Source of the DNA: Palsa-1392 sp036490335
GTDB lineage: Bacteria > Verrucomicrobiota > Verrucomicrobiia > Chthoniobacterales > UBA10450
Direction of reading: 5' to 3'
NCBI GenBank assembly: GCA_036490335.1
Contig: DASXEB010000017.1
Location: forward strand, 248,001-312,000
Length of the DNA stretch: 64,000 bases
Each line of letters opens with the position of its first letter. Within the stretch, counting starts at the first letter, position 1. The translations under genes were made by a program, and so were the position numbers. Below are positions 51,561-60,075 of this stretch, piece after piece. The notes beneath the pieces are model-generated. The model was not told where the DNA came from. It made no database searches and saw only the letters and a list, made by a program, of their open reading frames with translations.

Positions 51561-52041
51561 CTCCTTTCACAAAACGCGTCGCTTCCTCGAGGAGCAGTCG
51601 GCTGTCCTGCGTCGTCGCTTCGTAGCGCGCGAACTTGATCAGGTCGCAGCGATTCAAAAAATCGCCTAACAATGACTTCTCATCCTCGGAAAAAGGCGAA
51701 GCGGCCGCGAGCGCGTTGAGAAATTCCACTGAAGTCTGGCGGGTCGCGCGCAGTTGATATTGCTCGGTCACGTAGCTGCGCAGAATGTCGGAAACGCGGA
51801 TGCTGAATTCGTAGGGCGCGAGGGTCTCGATCTGGTTTTCGATCCGCGCCAGTTGCTCGATTGCGCGCTCGCGCGGGGTGAGAATTTTCGCCGGCCGGCG
51901 GCGCCACCATTTCACCAGCCAGGTCACGAGACCGCTGAGCAAAAGCAACCCCGCGACCACGCAAAAGACCATCCACGGTTTGAGAATGAAGTAATCGACC
52001 GGCGGCGCGATGTCGTGGAACTGTTGCGCGAGAAAAATCAT
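51541..52041 (-). CDS. DUF4381-like membrane protein of the Bat operon
   Basis: 166 aa. One helix (MVFCVVAGLLLLSGLVTWLV) after a short periplasmic start (IAPPVDYFILKPW), then a cytoplasmic helical domain (RAIEQLARIENQIETLAPYE; FSIRVSDILRSYVTEQYQLR; ATRQTSVEFLNALAAASPFS). The position between DUF58 and VWA genes is where DUF4381/BatA-associated proteins sit. Function unknown. Confidence 0.82.
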   Translation of the reverse strand: MIFLAQQFHDIAPPVDYFILKPWMVFCVVAGLLLLSGLVTWLVKWWRRRPAKILTPRERAIEQLARIENQIETLAPYEFSIRVSDILRSYVTEQYQLRATRQTSVEFLNALAAASPFSEDEKSLLGDFLNRCDLIKFARYEATTQDSRLLLEEATRFVKGGALEPA

Positions 52042-52045
52042 TTGC

Positions 52046-52984
52046 CTAACGACGCCCCATGCGAACTTCGCGCTGTTTAAAAAACGCGCGCAAGGCCGGC
52101 AGATAATCGTCGCCGGTGCGGAGCGAGATCGCGTCGATGTTATTGCGCCGCAGCGTGTGCGTGACCGCGTCGCGCCGCTGCCCGGCGAGCGCGCTGAAGC
52201 GTGTGCGTGTCTGCCGATCGGCGGTGTTGATTTCGATTTGTTCGCCGGTCTCGGCGTCTTCGAGCGTGATGATTCCGATGTTCGGCAAGGTCTCTTCGCG
52301 CAGGTCGTCGATCCGGACCGCGATCAAATCATGCCGCCGGCTCGTGATCGTAAGCGCGCGCGAAAAATCTTCCGCCTGGAAGTCGGAGATGAAAAAAACA
52401 ACCGAGCGCCGCGTCACGATGTGATTCAAATAATCGAGCGCGAGACTGGGCAACGTGCCGCGGCCGGCCGGTTCGAAAAACAAAATCTCGCGAATCAATC
52501 GCAACGTGTGCGAACGGCCTTTTTTCGGCGGGATGAAAAGCTCGACCTGGTCGGAAAAAAGAATGAGGCCGACTTTGTCGTTGTTGCGGATCGCGGAAAA
52601 GGCAAGCAGGCAGGCGACTTCGGCCGCGAGCTCGCGTTTCGATTGCGCGACGCTGCCGAAATTTCCCGACGCGCTTACATCGACCACGAGCATGACGGTG
52701 AGCTCGCGTTCTTCGGTGAATTTCTTCACGAACGCGCTCCCGAGCCGCGCGGTCACATTCCAATCGATCGCGCGGATTTCGTCGCCCGGCTGATACTCGC
52801 GCACGTCTTCGAAATTCATCCCGCGGCCTTTGAAAACGCTGTGGTAATCGCCGGCAAAGGCGGATTGCACGAGACCCTTGGTCTTGATCTCGAGCACGCG
52901 GATTTTTTTTAGAATCTCGGCGGGAGTCTGTCGTAATTCACCCGCGCGCCGCGACTCGTTAGGGCTTTTTTTCCGGCGGATCAC
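52046..52984 (-). CDS. DUF58 protein
   Basis: 312 aa. The DUF58 signature FEDVREYQPGDEIRAIDWNV lies near residues 55-74, followed by a degenerate VWA fold (LTVMLVVDVSASGNFGS; VGLILFSDQVELFIPPKKGR). It overlaps moxR by 4 bp and precedes the DUF4381-like gene. DUF58 proteins are partners of MoxR ATPases in chaperone-like metal or complex assembly; their detailed role is unknown. Confidence 0.92.
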   Translation of the reverse strand: MIRRKKSPNESRRAGELRQTPAEILKKIRVLEIKTKGLVQSAFAGDYHSVFKGRGMNFEDVREYQPGDEIRAIDWNVTARLGSAFVKKFTEERELTVMLVVDVSASGNFGSVAQSKRELAAEVACLLAFSAIRNNDKVGLILFSDQVELFIPPKKGRSHTLRLIREILFFEPAGRGTLPSLALDYLNHIVTRRSVVFFISDFQAEDFSRALTITSRRHDLIAVRIDDLREETLPNIGIITLEDAETGEQIEINTADRQTRTRFSALAGQRRDAVTHTLRRNNIDAISLRTGDDYLPALRAFFKQREVRMGRR

Positions 52985-53973
52985 GGCACTGGCAATCCCG
53001 CAAAGATGCGATCGATCAGTATTTCGCTCGTCAGGCTCTCGGCTTCGGCTTCGTAACTGACGATCACGCGATGGCGCAGAACATCGGGCCCGATGCTCTT
53101 GATATCCTGCGGCGTGACGTAGCCGCGGCCGTTCAAAAAGGCGTAAGCGCGGGCGGCGAGCGCGAGGTAAATGGTCGCGCGCGGCGAGGCGCCGTAACGA
53201 ATCAAGCCGTCCAATTCCAAACGATAAGTCGCCGGCTCGCGCGTCGCCCAGACGACATCGACGATGTAATCCTTCACCCGATCGTCGATGTAAATTTCGT
53301 TCACCACTTCGCGTGCGGCGATGATTTGCTCGGGCGCGATGATCGGATTCACGCTCAGGTTTGGTGCGGACGTAGCCATGAGATCGAGGATGCGCCGCTC
53401 TTCCGCGCGTGCCGGGTAGCCGACGTTTAATTTCAACATGAAACGGTCGAGCTGCGCTTCCGGGAGTTGATAAGTGCCTTCCTGCTCGAGCGGATTTTCG
53501 GTCGCGAGGACGAGAAACGGGTCGGGCAACGGGTAAGTCTTGTCGCCGATCGTGACCTGGCGTTCCTGCATCGCTTCGAGAAGCGCGCTCTGCACTTTGG
53601 CGGGCGCGCGATTGATTTCGTCCGCGAGGATGAGGTTGGAAAAAATCGGCCCGAGCTTGGTCGTGAACTCGCCGCTGCGCGGATTGTAAATCAGCGTGCC
53701 GATCAAATCCGCGGGGAGAAGATCGGGCGTAAATTGCAAACGCTGGAAACCGGTCTGGATGCAGGCCGCCATCGTTTTAACGGTGAGCGTTTTCGCGAGG
53801 CCGGGCACGCCTTCGAGCAGGATGTGGCCGTTGGCGAGCAAGCCGAGAAGGAGCCGATCGACCAGATATTTTTGGCCGATGACGACGTGGCCGACCTGCT
53901 CGCGCAAAGGCGAAATCCATTGCCCCAGCTCCTGCACCTGCTGGGTTAACTCCTGCGTTGATCTCATAAGCAT
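52981..53973 (-). CDS. moxR: MoxR-family AAA+ ATPase
   Basis: 330 aa from the ATG at 53973 (MLMRSTQELTQQ), with a second ATG two codons on. Walker A is EGVPGLAKTLTVKT (the MoxR variant of GxxGxGKT), Walker B is LILADEINRAPAKVQSALLE, sensor 1 lies in FLVLATENPLEQEGTYQLPE. It heads the Bat operon (moxR, DUF58, DUF4381, batA-B-C-D-E), one co-directional set with overlaps of 4-29 bp. MoxR proteins are thought to act as chaperones for the VWA partners. The reverse complement of the sigma-gene promoter-like element lies about 110 bp upstream. Confidence 0.93.
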   Translation of the reverse strand: MLMRSTQELTQQVQELGQWISPLREQVGHVVIGQKYLVDRLLLGLLANGHILLEGVPGLAKTLTVKTMAACIQTGFQRLQFTPDLLPADLIGTLIYNPRSGEFTTKLGPIFSNLILADEINRAPAKVQSALLEAMQERQVTIGDKTYPLPDPFLVLATENPLEQEGTYQLPEAQLDRFMLKLNVGYPARAEERRILDLMATSAPNLSVNPIIAPEQIIAAREVVNEIYIDDRVKDYIVDVVWATREPATYRLELDGLIRYGASPRATIYLALAARAYAFLNGRGYVTPQDIKSIGPDVLRHRVIVSYEAEAESLTSEILIDRIFAGLPVP

Positions 53974-54080
53974 GGTGAGACAAAACCGCGCGACTTGCGT
54001 TCGAAGAAAGGCTTTTCTTCCTTGCGCGAAACGTGGAACAAGCCGGTCCGGCGACCCAATCGAGAAAAAAACAGAAGATT

Positions 54081-54116
54081 TTTTGAAACTTCGCCGTGCC
54101 ATTCCCGTAGTAGATA
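54081..54116 (+). promoter_or_regulatory. ECF-type promoter-like element ahead of the sigma/kinase operon
   Basis: 29 bp (54081-54109) identical to 63554-63582. The pattern TGAAACTT, 14 nt, CGTA resembles ECF promoters (-35 around GAACTT, -10 around CGTC), and in both copies a TAG-rich TAGTGA sequence follows within 15 nt. It points towards the sigma gene, which begins 311 bp further on, suggesting autoregulation by the sigma factor. The leader between 54117 and 54419 has an open frame but no similarity; it holds no 9-mer. Confidence 0.5.
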
Positions 54117-54419
54117 GTGACGATGGTTGTTTTTTTGCGGCAAAGAGTCCGGAACATGGCTGCCCATGCGTTCCCTTTGCCTCGGGAGGCCAGCGTCGTC
54201 AGAATGGCGGCTTTGTCCCCAGAGCAAAAGCTTCCCCCCGGGAAATTAAATGCGACTGGGAGCGGGCCTGGGGGCTCTCCTGGTCGCGTCAATTTTCTGA
54301 GAATGGGCATCCAACTTACGCCATTCAATCACGAGGCGGGAAAAGGGCCGGATTTTGCGGCTCTCTCCCTGCCTCATTTTTGTCTTGAGTACATTCACGC
54401 TTTTCCCCAGCTTCGCCCG

Positions 54420-55190
54420 ATGCTCTCAAATGCGGCGATCGACGGAGCGGGCGAGGACGACCGTTTCAGGACGACTCGCTGGAGCGTCGTTCTCCTTTCG
54501 GCCGATGGAATGGGCGACGACGAAAAAGCGCGCGAAGCGCTCGAGCATCTCTGCCGAAATTATTGGCGGCCCGTGGTCGCGTTTATCGCTCGCGAAGGAC
54601 AGCCGGTGCAGAACGCGGAGGACCTGGCGCAGGAATTTTTCCTGCAACTTTTGCGGCGAAATTTTTTACAGCAGGCGACCCGGGAGCGCGGACGCTTTCG
54701 CACGCTGCTGCGAGCTTCCGTGAGAAATTTCTTGAACGACGCCAGCAGCAAAACGAAATCGAAAAAGCGCGGCGGGGATTTCGAGTTCGTTACTTGGGAT
54801 GAATGGAAGGCGGAGGCGCCCTCGCAGCTCAGCATCCCGGCGGAGGTCCTGGAAGGTTGGTCGTCTGAGCAGGTCTTCGATGTGCGCTGGGCTGCGACGG
54901 TGGCGGAGCGCGCTTTGCGCCGCCTGCAGGATGAGTGTGAAAAGCGCGGTCGCCGTCGTGTCTTCGATGTTTTAAGTCCTTATCTCACCGCGGAGCGGAG
55001 CGACATTTCCAACGACGCACTCGCCCAGACTCTCGGAGTGAAAAGTGCCGATGTGAAAAATTTGCTCCACCGCATGCGGCAGCGTTATCGCCAGCTCTTG
55101 CGCGACGAAGTCGCGGAGACGGTCGACGCGCCCGAGGAAGTGGAAGACGAGCTGCGCTATCTCGTCAAGGCCCTCGCCGCCGGAATGTGA
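54420..55190 (+). CDS. ECF-like RNA polymerase sigma factor
   Basis: 256 aa from the ATG at 54420; an in-frame extension back to 54117 covers only the leader. Region 2 is FRTTRWSVVLLS...ALEHLCRNYWRPVVAFIARE and AEDLAQEFFLQLLRRNFLQQ, with the QEFF -10-reading helix. Region 4 includes NDALAQTLGVKSADVKNLLH and RMRQRYRQLLRDEV. This is the sigma type paired with Ser/Thr kinases in Planctomycetota and Verrucomicrobiota. The kinase gene starts 28 bp downstream. It has no anti-sigma gene; the kinase may supply control. One 9-mer lies in the gap (55201). Confidence 0.88.
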   Translation: MLSNAAIDGAGEDDRFRTTRWSVVLLSADGMGDDEKAREALEHLCRNYWRPVVAFIAREGQPVQNAEDLAQEFFLQLLRRNFLQQATRERGRFRTLLRASVRNFLNDASSKTKSKKRGGDFEFVTWDEWKAEAPSQLSIPAEVLEGWSSEQVFDVRWAATVAERALRRLQDECEKRGRRRVFDVLSPYLTAERSDISNDALAQTLGVKSADVKNLLHRMRQRYRQLLRDEVAETVDAPEEVEDELRYLVKALAAGM

Positions 55191-55218
55191 TGAGAGACTT
55201 GCCTAACGAATAAAAGTT

Positions 55219-57987
55219 ATGAGCCCCCTCGCCTTTTCGGATTCGCTCGCAGCTCTTTCGGCTGCGCCTGACGAATGCCCCAGTTGCCACACGGTTTCCC
55301 ACATCGCCCGCCGCCTTTGCCTCACCTGCCTCCTGCGTGCCGGTGCGGAAGAAACGGATAATTTGGAGTCGGGAGAATTCGAGCGCGCGCTCGATGGCGT
55401 CCCCATGCCCGACACGAATTGGCGCATCGGCAAATACGAAATTCTCGAAGAGATCGGCCGCGGCGGCATGGGCGTGATCTATCGCGCGCGCCAGCGCCAT
55501 TCGCGCCGCATCGTCGCACTCAAGCGCATCCTGAGTTATCACGCCGACTCGCAGGAAACGCTGAAGCGTTTCCGGCGCGAGGCGGAGGCCGCCTCCAGCC
55601 TCGATCATCCGAACATTCTCCCCATCTACGAAGTCGACGAGAGCGACGACGGCGTGCCGTTCTTCAGCATGAAGTTCGCGTCCGGCGGAAGCCTTCACGA
55701 TGTCGCTCCCGCGCTGCGCAATGATCCGCGGGAGATCGTGCGATTGATGGCGAAAGTCGTGCGCGCCGTGCAATACGCGCACCGACAGGGAATTTTGCAC
55801 CGCGATCTAAAACCGGGCAACATCCTCCTCGACGGCCGCGGCGAACCACTCGTGAGCGACTTCGGCCTCGCCAAGTGGCTCGATGTCTCGAGCGATCTCA
55901 CGCGCACGCTGACGATTTTCGGCACGCCCGGCTACATCGCGCCGGAACAAGCCGTCGGCCGCGCGGCTGCGATCACACCGGCCGCAGATGTTTACAGTCT
56001 GGGCGCAATTCTTTTCGACCTGCTCACCGGCCGGCCACCGTTTCTCGGTGAGCACGCGCTCGCCGTCATCCGCCAGGCGAGCGAGAAAACGGCGCCAAAA
56101 TTGCGTTCGTTAGGCAAAGGCTTTGACAAGGATTTGGAAACCATCTGCGCCCGCTGCCTCGAGCGCGAACCGACTGCGCGCTACCGCTCCGCCGCCGATT
56201 TAGCGGAAGATTTGGAACGCTGGCTCGAAGGCCGGCCGATTATTGCGCGCCCGATTTCGCCACCGGTAAGACTGTGGCGCTGGTCGCGCCGCAATCCTGC
56301 GCTCGCCGGCAGCGTCGCGGCGGCGCTCATCATCGGGGGTTTCGCGATTGGCTGGCAAATCCAGACAAGACGACTGACGCGGACGGTGCAGGAAGATATT
56401 TTGGCGGCGCGTTCCGTTGCCGTTCTGCCATTTCTCAATTTAGACACCGCACAACCCGATCTGGAGTTTGCGCAATCGTTCGCCAACGCTTTGCGCCCGA
56501 AATTTGCCGCTCTTGGCCCGGCGCGATTGAACGTCGTGGCAGACAGCACAGTGATTATTCCCAGTGTCGGAGACCTCGACAATCTGCGAATCCTCAATAC
56601 CCGCACCGGTTGTCAAACGGTGCTGTGGGGAACGATTCGTCCATTTGGGAGTGGCTGGCGGGTTTCTGCGCGGCTGAGCGACGTGGAAACCGGCAAATCG
56701 TTGTTCGATTGCGTGAAGGAATCGTTGAAGCCCTACCCCGCCAGGGAAGTTGCGGCTGCCACGGCGCAAGTGCTCTACGACGTTCTCAGCGATTCTCACA
56801 AAGCGGCCAGTGCTCCTGCTGATCCAGCGCTGAGTGACCCTGCAGCGCATGAACTTCTCCGAGCCGGAGACGATCTGGCCAGCCATCGCACGGCTGTTGA
56901 TATCGATCGCGCCTTGGCCTGCTACCAGCGGGCGATTGAACTCGAACCAAAGTCGGCTCTTGCTCGCACCTCTTTCGTCAGCGAAACGATCGCACGCGCG
57001 CAATTTGGTTCCGGGGATTCAAAGCTGCTCGATCGAGCAACCAGCCTCGGGAGAGAAGCCGTCGCGCTTAGTCCCCAAGCTGCACCTACCCACCGAGCCT
57101 TGGCGGCGCTGTTCTTATATGTGCGCGGTGATGTCGCTGGGGCGCGCGAAGAGAGTTTACGAGCCGTCGAGGTCGGCACCTCGGGCGAAGGCGCAGCCCT
57201 GATGGGTAACGTCGAGCGAGCACGTGGTCGTCCGGACATCGCCCTCCGTTGGTATTCAATCGCAGAACGTTGGCAAGGGCGTCCCGGAGGCGGTGTTTCA
57301 GCGATCGGCGACGCCTGGGCTGAACTGGCCCAGGACGACCGAGCTACAGAAATGTATTCACGAATGGCAGCACTACACCCAGAGTTGCCCGAGGGTTGGA
57401 TGGGATTGTGTCGGCTGAATCTGCTGGAGCAAAACTTCTCAACGGCGCGAAAATTTTACCAAGACAATCAGAAAACCTATTCTCAATTTCCTTACACGAC
57501 GCAGATCGCGGCTCAGGTGGAATTTTTCTCGCGCAACTTTGTGGAGGCCGAAAAGCTCTATCGCACAATGGAGCAAACCGATCCGGGGGGCGGGGGTTCG
57601 TTTTATGGCGCAGTCGATTATGAATCTGCTTTAGGCAGAATACGCCTAGCCGCTGGCGATCGAACAGAAGCTTTAGCGCTTCTTCATCGCCGTCTTGAGG
57701 TGGAGAAACAGCCCACTCAAAACTCTGAGATGCTTTACCGATTAGCCGCGGTGGAATCCTGTCTGAACGAAATCGCACCGGCCCTTCAGTATCTCCGTGC
57801 TGCCGGCGATGCGGGCTGGGTCGATTACCGCTCGCTTGCTCTCGACCCGCGCTTTGATTCGATCCGTCAGGATGCTCGTTTTTCGCGAATTTCCGAAGCG
57901 ATGGCTACACGGGTGGCGTCGCTTCGACGGCGAGGCCAGCCGTTATCCGATGGCCAGCTAACAAAGACTACAAATAATGAACGATAA
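55219..57987 (+). CDS. Transmembrane Ser/Thr protein kinase with TPR C-terminus
   Basis: 922 aa. A zinc-ribbon-like start (CPSC at 20-23, CLTC at 34-37) precedes the kinase domain (about 73-335): GRGGMG at 80-85, Lys102 in VALKRI, HRDLKPGN at 194-201, DFG at 214-216, YIAPEQA. One membrane helix lies near residues 355-378 (ALAGSVAAALIIGGFAIGWQ). The extracytoplasmic part has a TolB/FlgO-like ARSVAVLPFLNLDTAQPDLE segment and TPRs (residues about 520-890). The kinase probably modulates the adjacent sigma factor. Its stop lies 11 bp inside the first precursor gene. The 9-mer at 56107 is the last in the window. Confidence 0.92.
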   Translation: MSPLAFSDSLAALSAAPDECPSCHTVSHIARRLCLTCLLRAGAEETDNLESGEFERALDGVPMPDTNWRIGKYEILEEIGRGGMGVIYRARQRHSRRIVALKRILSYHADSQETLKRFRREAEAASSLDHPNILPIYEVDESDDGVPFFSMKFASGGSLHDVAPALRNDPREIVRLMAKVVRAVQYAHRQGILHRDLKPGNILLDGRGEPLVSDFGLAKWLDVSSDLTRTLTIFGTPGYIAPEQAVGRAAAITPAADVYSLGAILFDLLTGRPPFLGEHALAVIRQASEKTAPKLRSLGKGFDKDLETICARCLEREPTARYRSAADLAEDLERWLEGRPIIARPISPPVRLWRWSRRNPALAGSVAAALIIGGFAIGWQIQTRRLTRTVQEDILAARSVAVLPFLNLDTAQPDLEFAQSFANALRPKFAALGPARLNVVADSTVIIPSVGDLDNLRILNTRTGCQTVLWGTIRPFGSGWRVSARLSDVETGKSLFDCVKESLKPYPAREVAAATAQVLYDVLSDSHKAASAPADPALSDPAAHELLRAGDDLASHRTAVDIDRALACYQRAIELEPKSALARTSFVSETIARAQFGSGDSKLLDRATSLGREAVALSPQAAPTHRALAALFLYVRGDVAGAREESLRAVEVGTSGEGAALMGNVERARGRPDIALRWYSIAERWQGRPGGGVSAIGDAWAELAQDDRATEMYSRMAALHPELPEGWMGLCRLNLLEQNFSTARKFYQDNQKTYSQFPYTTQIAAQVEFFSRNFVEAEKLYRTMEQTDPGGGGSFYGAVDYESALGRIRLAAGDRTEALALLHRRLEVEKQPTQNSEMLYRLAAVESCLNEIAPALQYLRAAGDAGWVDYRSLALDPRFDSIRQDARFSRISEAMATRVASLRRRGQPLSDGQLTKTTNNER

Positions 57988-58354
57988 AAAAACAACAGCC
58001 GACGATTACACCGGGTGGCCCGGTGACAAGAAAACCCGCAAGCAGGCCTTAGTGAAGTTTCTGGATACGCTCAAGGGGAATCCGACGCTGCTACAGCAGT
58101 GCTGTGATCACAAAAATTGTCCAGACAAGGCGAAAGATACCTTCCTCAGCGCAGGTGGTTACACAAACGCTCCAGCGGATGTGGAAGTGAGGGTCTTCAA
58201 CTGGCTAAATGAAGACGGCGACAACGCGAAAGAGGAAGCTGACAAACTGGTGACGCTAGTCTTACCCGCACGTATGCAGTATAATCCCGATACCTTGGAG
58301 ACAAGCGACGTGTGGGTGTGTACATACATCCAGTACAACAAGAAAGGAAGCTAG
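57977..58354 (+). CDS. NHLP-like putative RiPP precursor A
   Basis: 125 aa; its ATG overlaps the kinase end by 11 bp without a visible Shine-Dalgarno, so translation is likely coupled. The body resembles nitrile-hydratase-leader (NHLP) peptides: LVKFLDTLKGNPTLLQQC, then APADVEVRVFNWL and KLVTLVLPARM. The final 25 residues (about 101-125) contain DVWVCTYIQYN, shared as VW-[VM]-C-[TS]-[YW]-[IF]-x-Y with precursor B at 61584. I infer a leader ending near VLPA and a C-terminal core. No double-Gly cleavage site is evident. It converges on the dehydratase gene; both stops share one CTAG. A non-RiPP role for an NHLP-fold protein is possible. Confidence 0.72.
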   Translation: MNDKKTTADDYTGWPGDKKTRKQALVKFLDTLKGNPTLLQQCCDHKNCPDKAKDTFLSAGGYTNAPADVEVRVFNWLNEDGDNAKEEADKLVTLVLPARMQYNPDTLETSDVWVCTYIQYNKKGS

Positions 58355-60075
58355 TCCGCTAAACAGGTTTCGAGGAGATTGAGCGACCGGCGGAGACTCT
58401 TTTCGGAAAGAAGGGAGCCGACCGAAGAACTTGCACCTTGGAAGATTGGGATATCGCCATCTTCCAAGGCGGCAACCTCTATTGGGATATAACGTTTCGG
58501 GGTCGCACCCCTCCTGCAGCAAGCGTGGAGGTAAAGAGAATGGTATAAGCCATGAAACATCGTGCCCATTTTGGTGGATAAGGTGAGCAGCTGTACGTAA
58601 TGGTTTGTTGGCCTATAGATTCGTCGGCTGTAATTTGGGAGAATTCGAGCCAGCCTAGCCTCGAAAGGACGATGTATTGCGGGACTCGTTAAGAATCGGT
58701 GCATGGAAGCAAAGCCCTGTTGAATCGACCCAACGTAATCAGCAGCGAAGGTGAGTCGCCCCCGCTTATTCAAACTGTGCGCACCTGCTACCGTTCGACC
58801 AAGTCCACTTGGTTCATTTGGCCTACCGCTAGAACGTTCCATCGGCAGCATGCCGGTCCTGCGAATGTCGGCGACGCCAATGCGGGCTCCCGCTGGCACG
58901 CGAGTCCGAGCATGAAGAATTGTTTCGCAATCCACTAGAATCGGCTGGTCGCCATTTGCTATCAGGTTTCCCGCATGAAAGTCGGTGCCCCGCAAAACAT
59001 GGAGCAGGTAGAGAACCGCGCCCGAACGAAAGTAATAGAGGCGCGTACTATGCTCGTGCGAGACCCCTTTTTGCACCATCGTTTCCACCCAGCAATGCTG
59101 GTGAGTGGAAATCACACTTGGAATTCGAAACGGAGCGCAAAATCCTCGCTGATTGATCCACGACAACAGCTGGAACCAACATTTCTCGTGTATTCCAGAA
59201 CGCGGCTTGTAATGCCACTGGTTGTTGTGCCCAAATTCGACAGCTATCACAGAGCGTCCGCCGTGATGTGGATCGGATAGAAAGGGGTGCATCTCACCAA
59301 TAAGGCCGGCAGTCTGAGGAAGTTTGAGCTTTTGCGTGGCGAATCTACTCGCCGCGTTCAAGAAGTCGTTGAAAAAGGATGCCCAATTGTCAATCTGTCG
59401 ACTCCATAGCCGGAGAAGAACCGGATAAGTTAAAAGCATTCGTCTGCATTCATACGCAGCCCCCTTCTCCAAGAACTCCGAAACGAACGCTTCTCTATTG
59501 ATGGTGAAAGCTGCATGTTCACCAGTCTCGCGGATTTCCGATTCCTGTATATTGCGTAGCGGCCAACTGAGCTGTCGCACAAGAGATAGCTTCAGGCATA
59601 ATTGTGCTCGCCGAGAGAGAAGAAACCACAATTCGACCTCGGAACGGAATCTACTAACAGCGTAGGTTGCGACTGCCTCCGATAAATTTTGTTCGACTGA
59701 CTGCTCGGAATTAATGGTCGTGCCGTCATGTTGAAGAAACCCGATTAACTCATAAGCGGTCTTCACCCAAGAAGGCCACCGTTGCTGCAAACTGTGATCC
59801 GGCAGGTTAGCCATTTGAATCAAAGCCCCCTCATCCAGGTCAGTCGCGCGAAGAAATCCGTCCCAACCATTGTTCCGGCCGCGACCATTCTCGAACCATG
59901 CACGACACCGCGCGATTGCCTCGGCGGCGTGGACTGACGCACTTGTCGCTGGCACCTCTGACCGTCGAAGGAGGTGTCGACGCTCCCCTAAAGTTAGGGC
60001 CCGGATGACAGCACTATCCGGATGTTTGCTTCTCGAAATGCTACTCGCGGTCCAATCCTGCGACGGCTGCTGCAT
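58351..60075 (-). CDS. Stand-alone LanM-type (DUF4135) dehydratase
   Basis: 574 aa. It matches the N-terminal dehydratase half of class II lanthipeptide synthetases with its catalytic residues (numbered here): SDPHHGGRSV (Asp268, His270), HYKPRS (Lys290), TDFHAGNLI (Asp365, His367, Asn370), ILVDCETIL (Asp382, Glu384) and the elimination motif RRIYRPTNHY (Arg485, Thr490). It ends LEDGDIPIFQ plus about 30 residues, where a LanM would enter its LanC cyclase; no zinc-cyclase motif or downstream frame exists. It should phosphorylate and dehydrate Ser/Thr in a peptide, with cyclisation absent or supplied elsewhere. It overlaps the peroxidase gene by 35 bp and lacks the 9-mer. Confidence 0.85.
   Translation of the reverse strand: MQQPSQDWTASSISRSKHPDSAVIRALTLGERRHLLRRSEVPATSASVHAAEAIARCRAWFENGRGRNNGWDGFLRATDLDEGALIQMANLPDHSLQQRWPSWVKTAYELIGFLQHDGTTINSEQSVEQNLSEAVATYAVSRFRSEVELWFLLSRRAQLCLKLSLVRQLSWPLRNIQESEIRETGEHAAFTINREAFVSEFLEKGAAYECRRMLLTYPVLLRLWSRQIDNWASFFNDFLNAASRFATQKLKLPQTAGLIGEMHPFLSDPHHGGRSVIAVEFGHNNQWHYKPRSGIHEKCWFQLLSWINQRGFCAPFRIPSVISTHQHCWVETMVQKGVSHEHSTRLYYFRSGAVLYLLHVLRGTDFHAGNLIANGDQPILVDCETILHARTRVPAGARIGVADIRRTGMLPMERSSGRPNEPSGLGRTVAGAHSLNKRGRLTFAADYVGSIQQGFASMHRFLTSPAIHRPFEARLARILPNYSRRIYRPTNHYVQLLTLSTKMGTMFHGLYHSLYLHACCRRGATPKRYIPIEVAALEDGDIPIFQGASSSVGSLLSEKSLRRSLNLLETCLAD

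Noticed and set aside
54117..54419. N-terminal extension of the sigma factor
   Set aside because: In-frame but without sigma similarity, Pro/Gly-rich, and preceded by the promoter-like element; the ATG at 54420 fits the family's usual start.
58351..60075. Decayed fragment of a full LanM
   Set aside because: All catalytic motifs are intact, the frame is clean, it overlaps a neighbour by 35 bp, and no cyclase remnant is found downstream in any frame.
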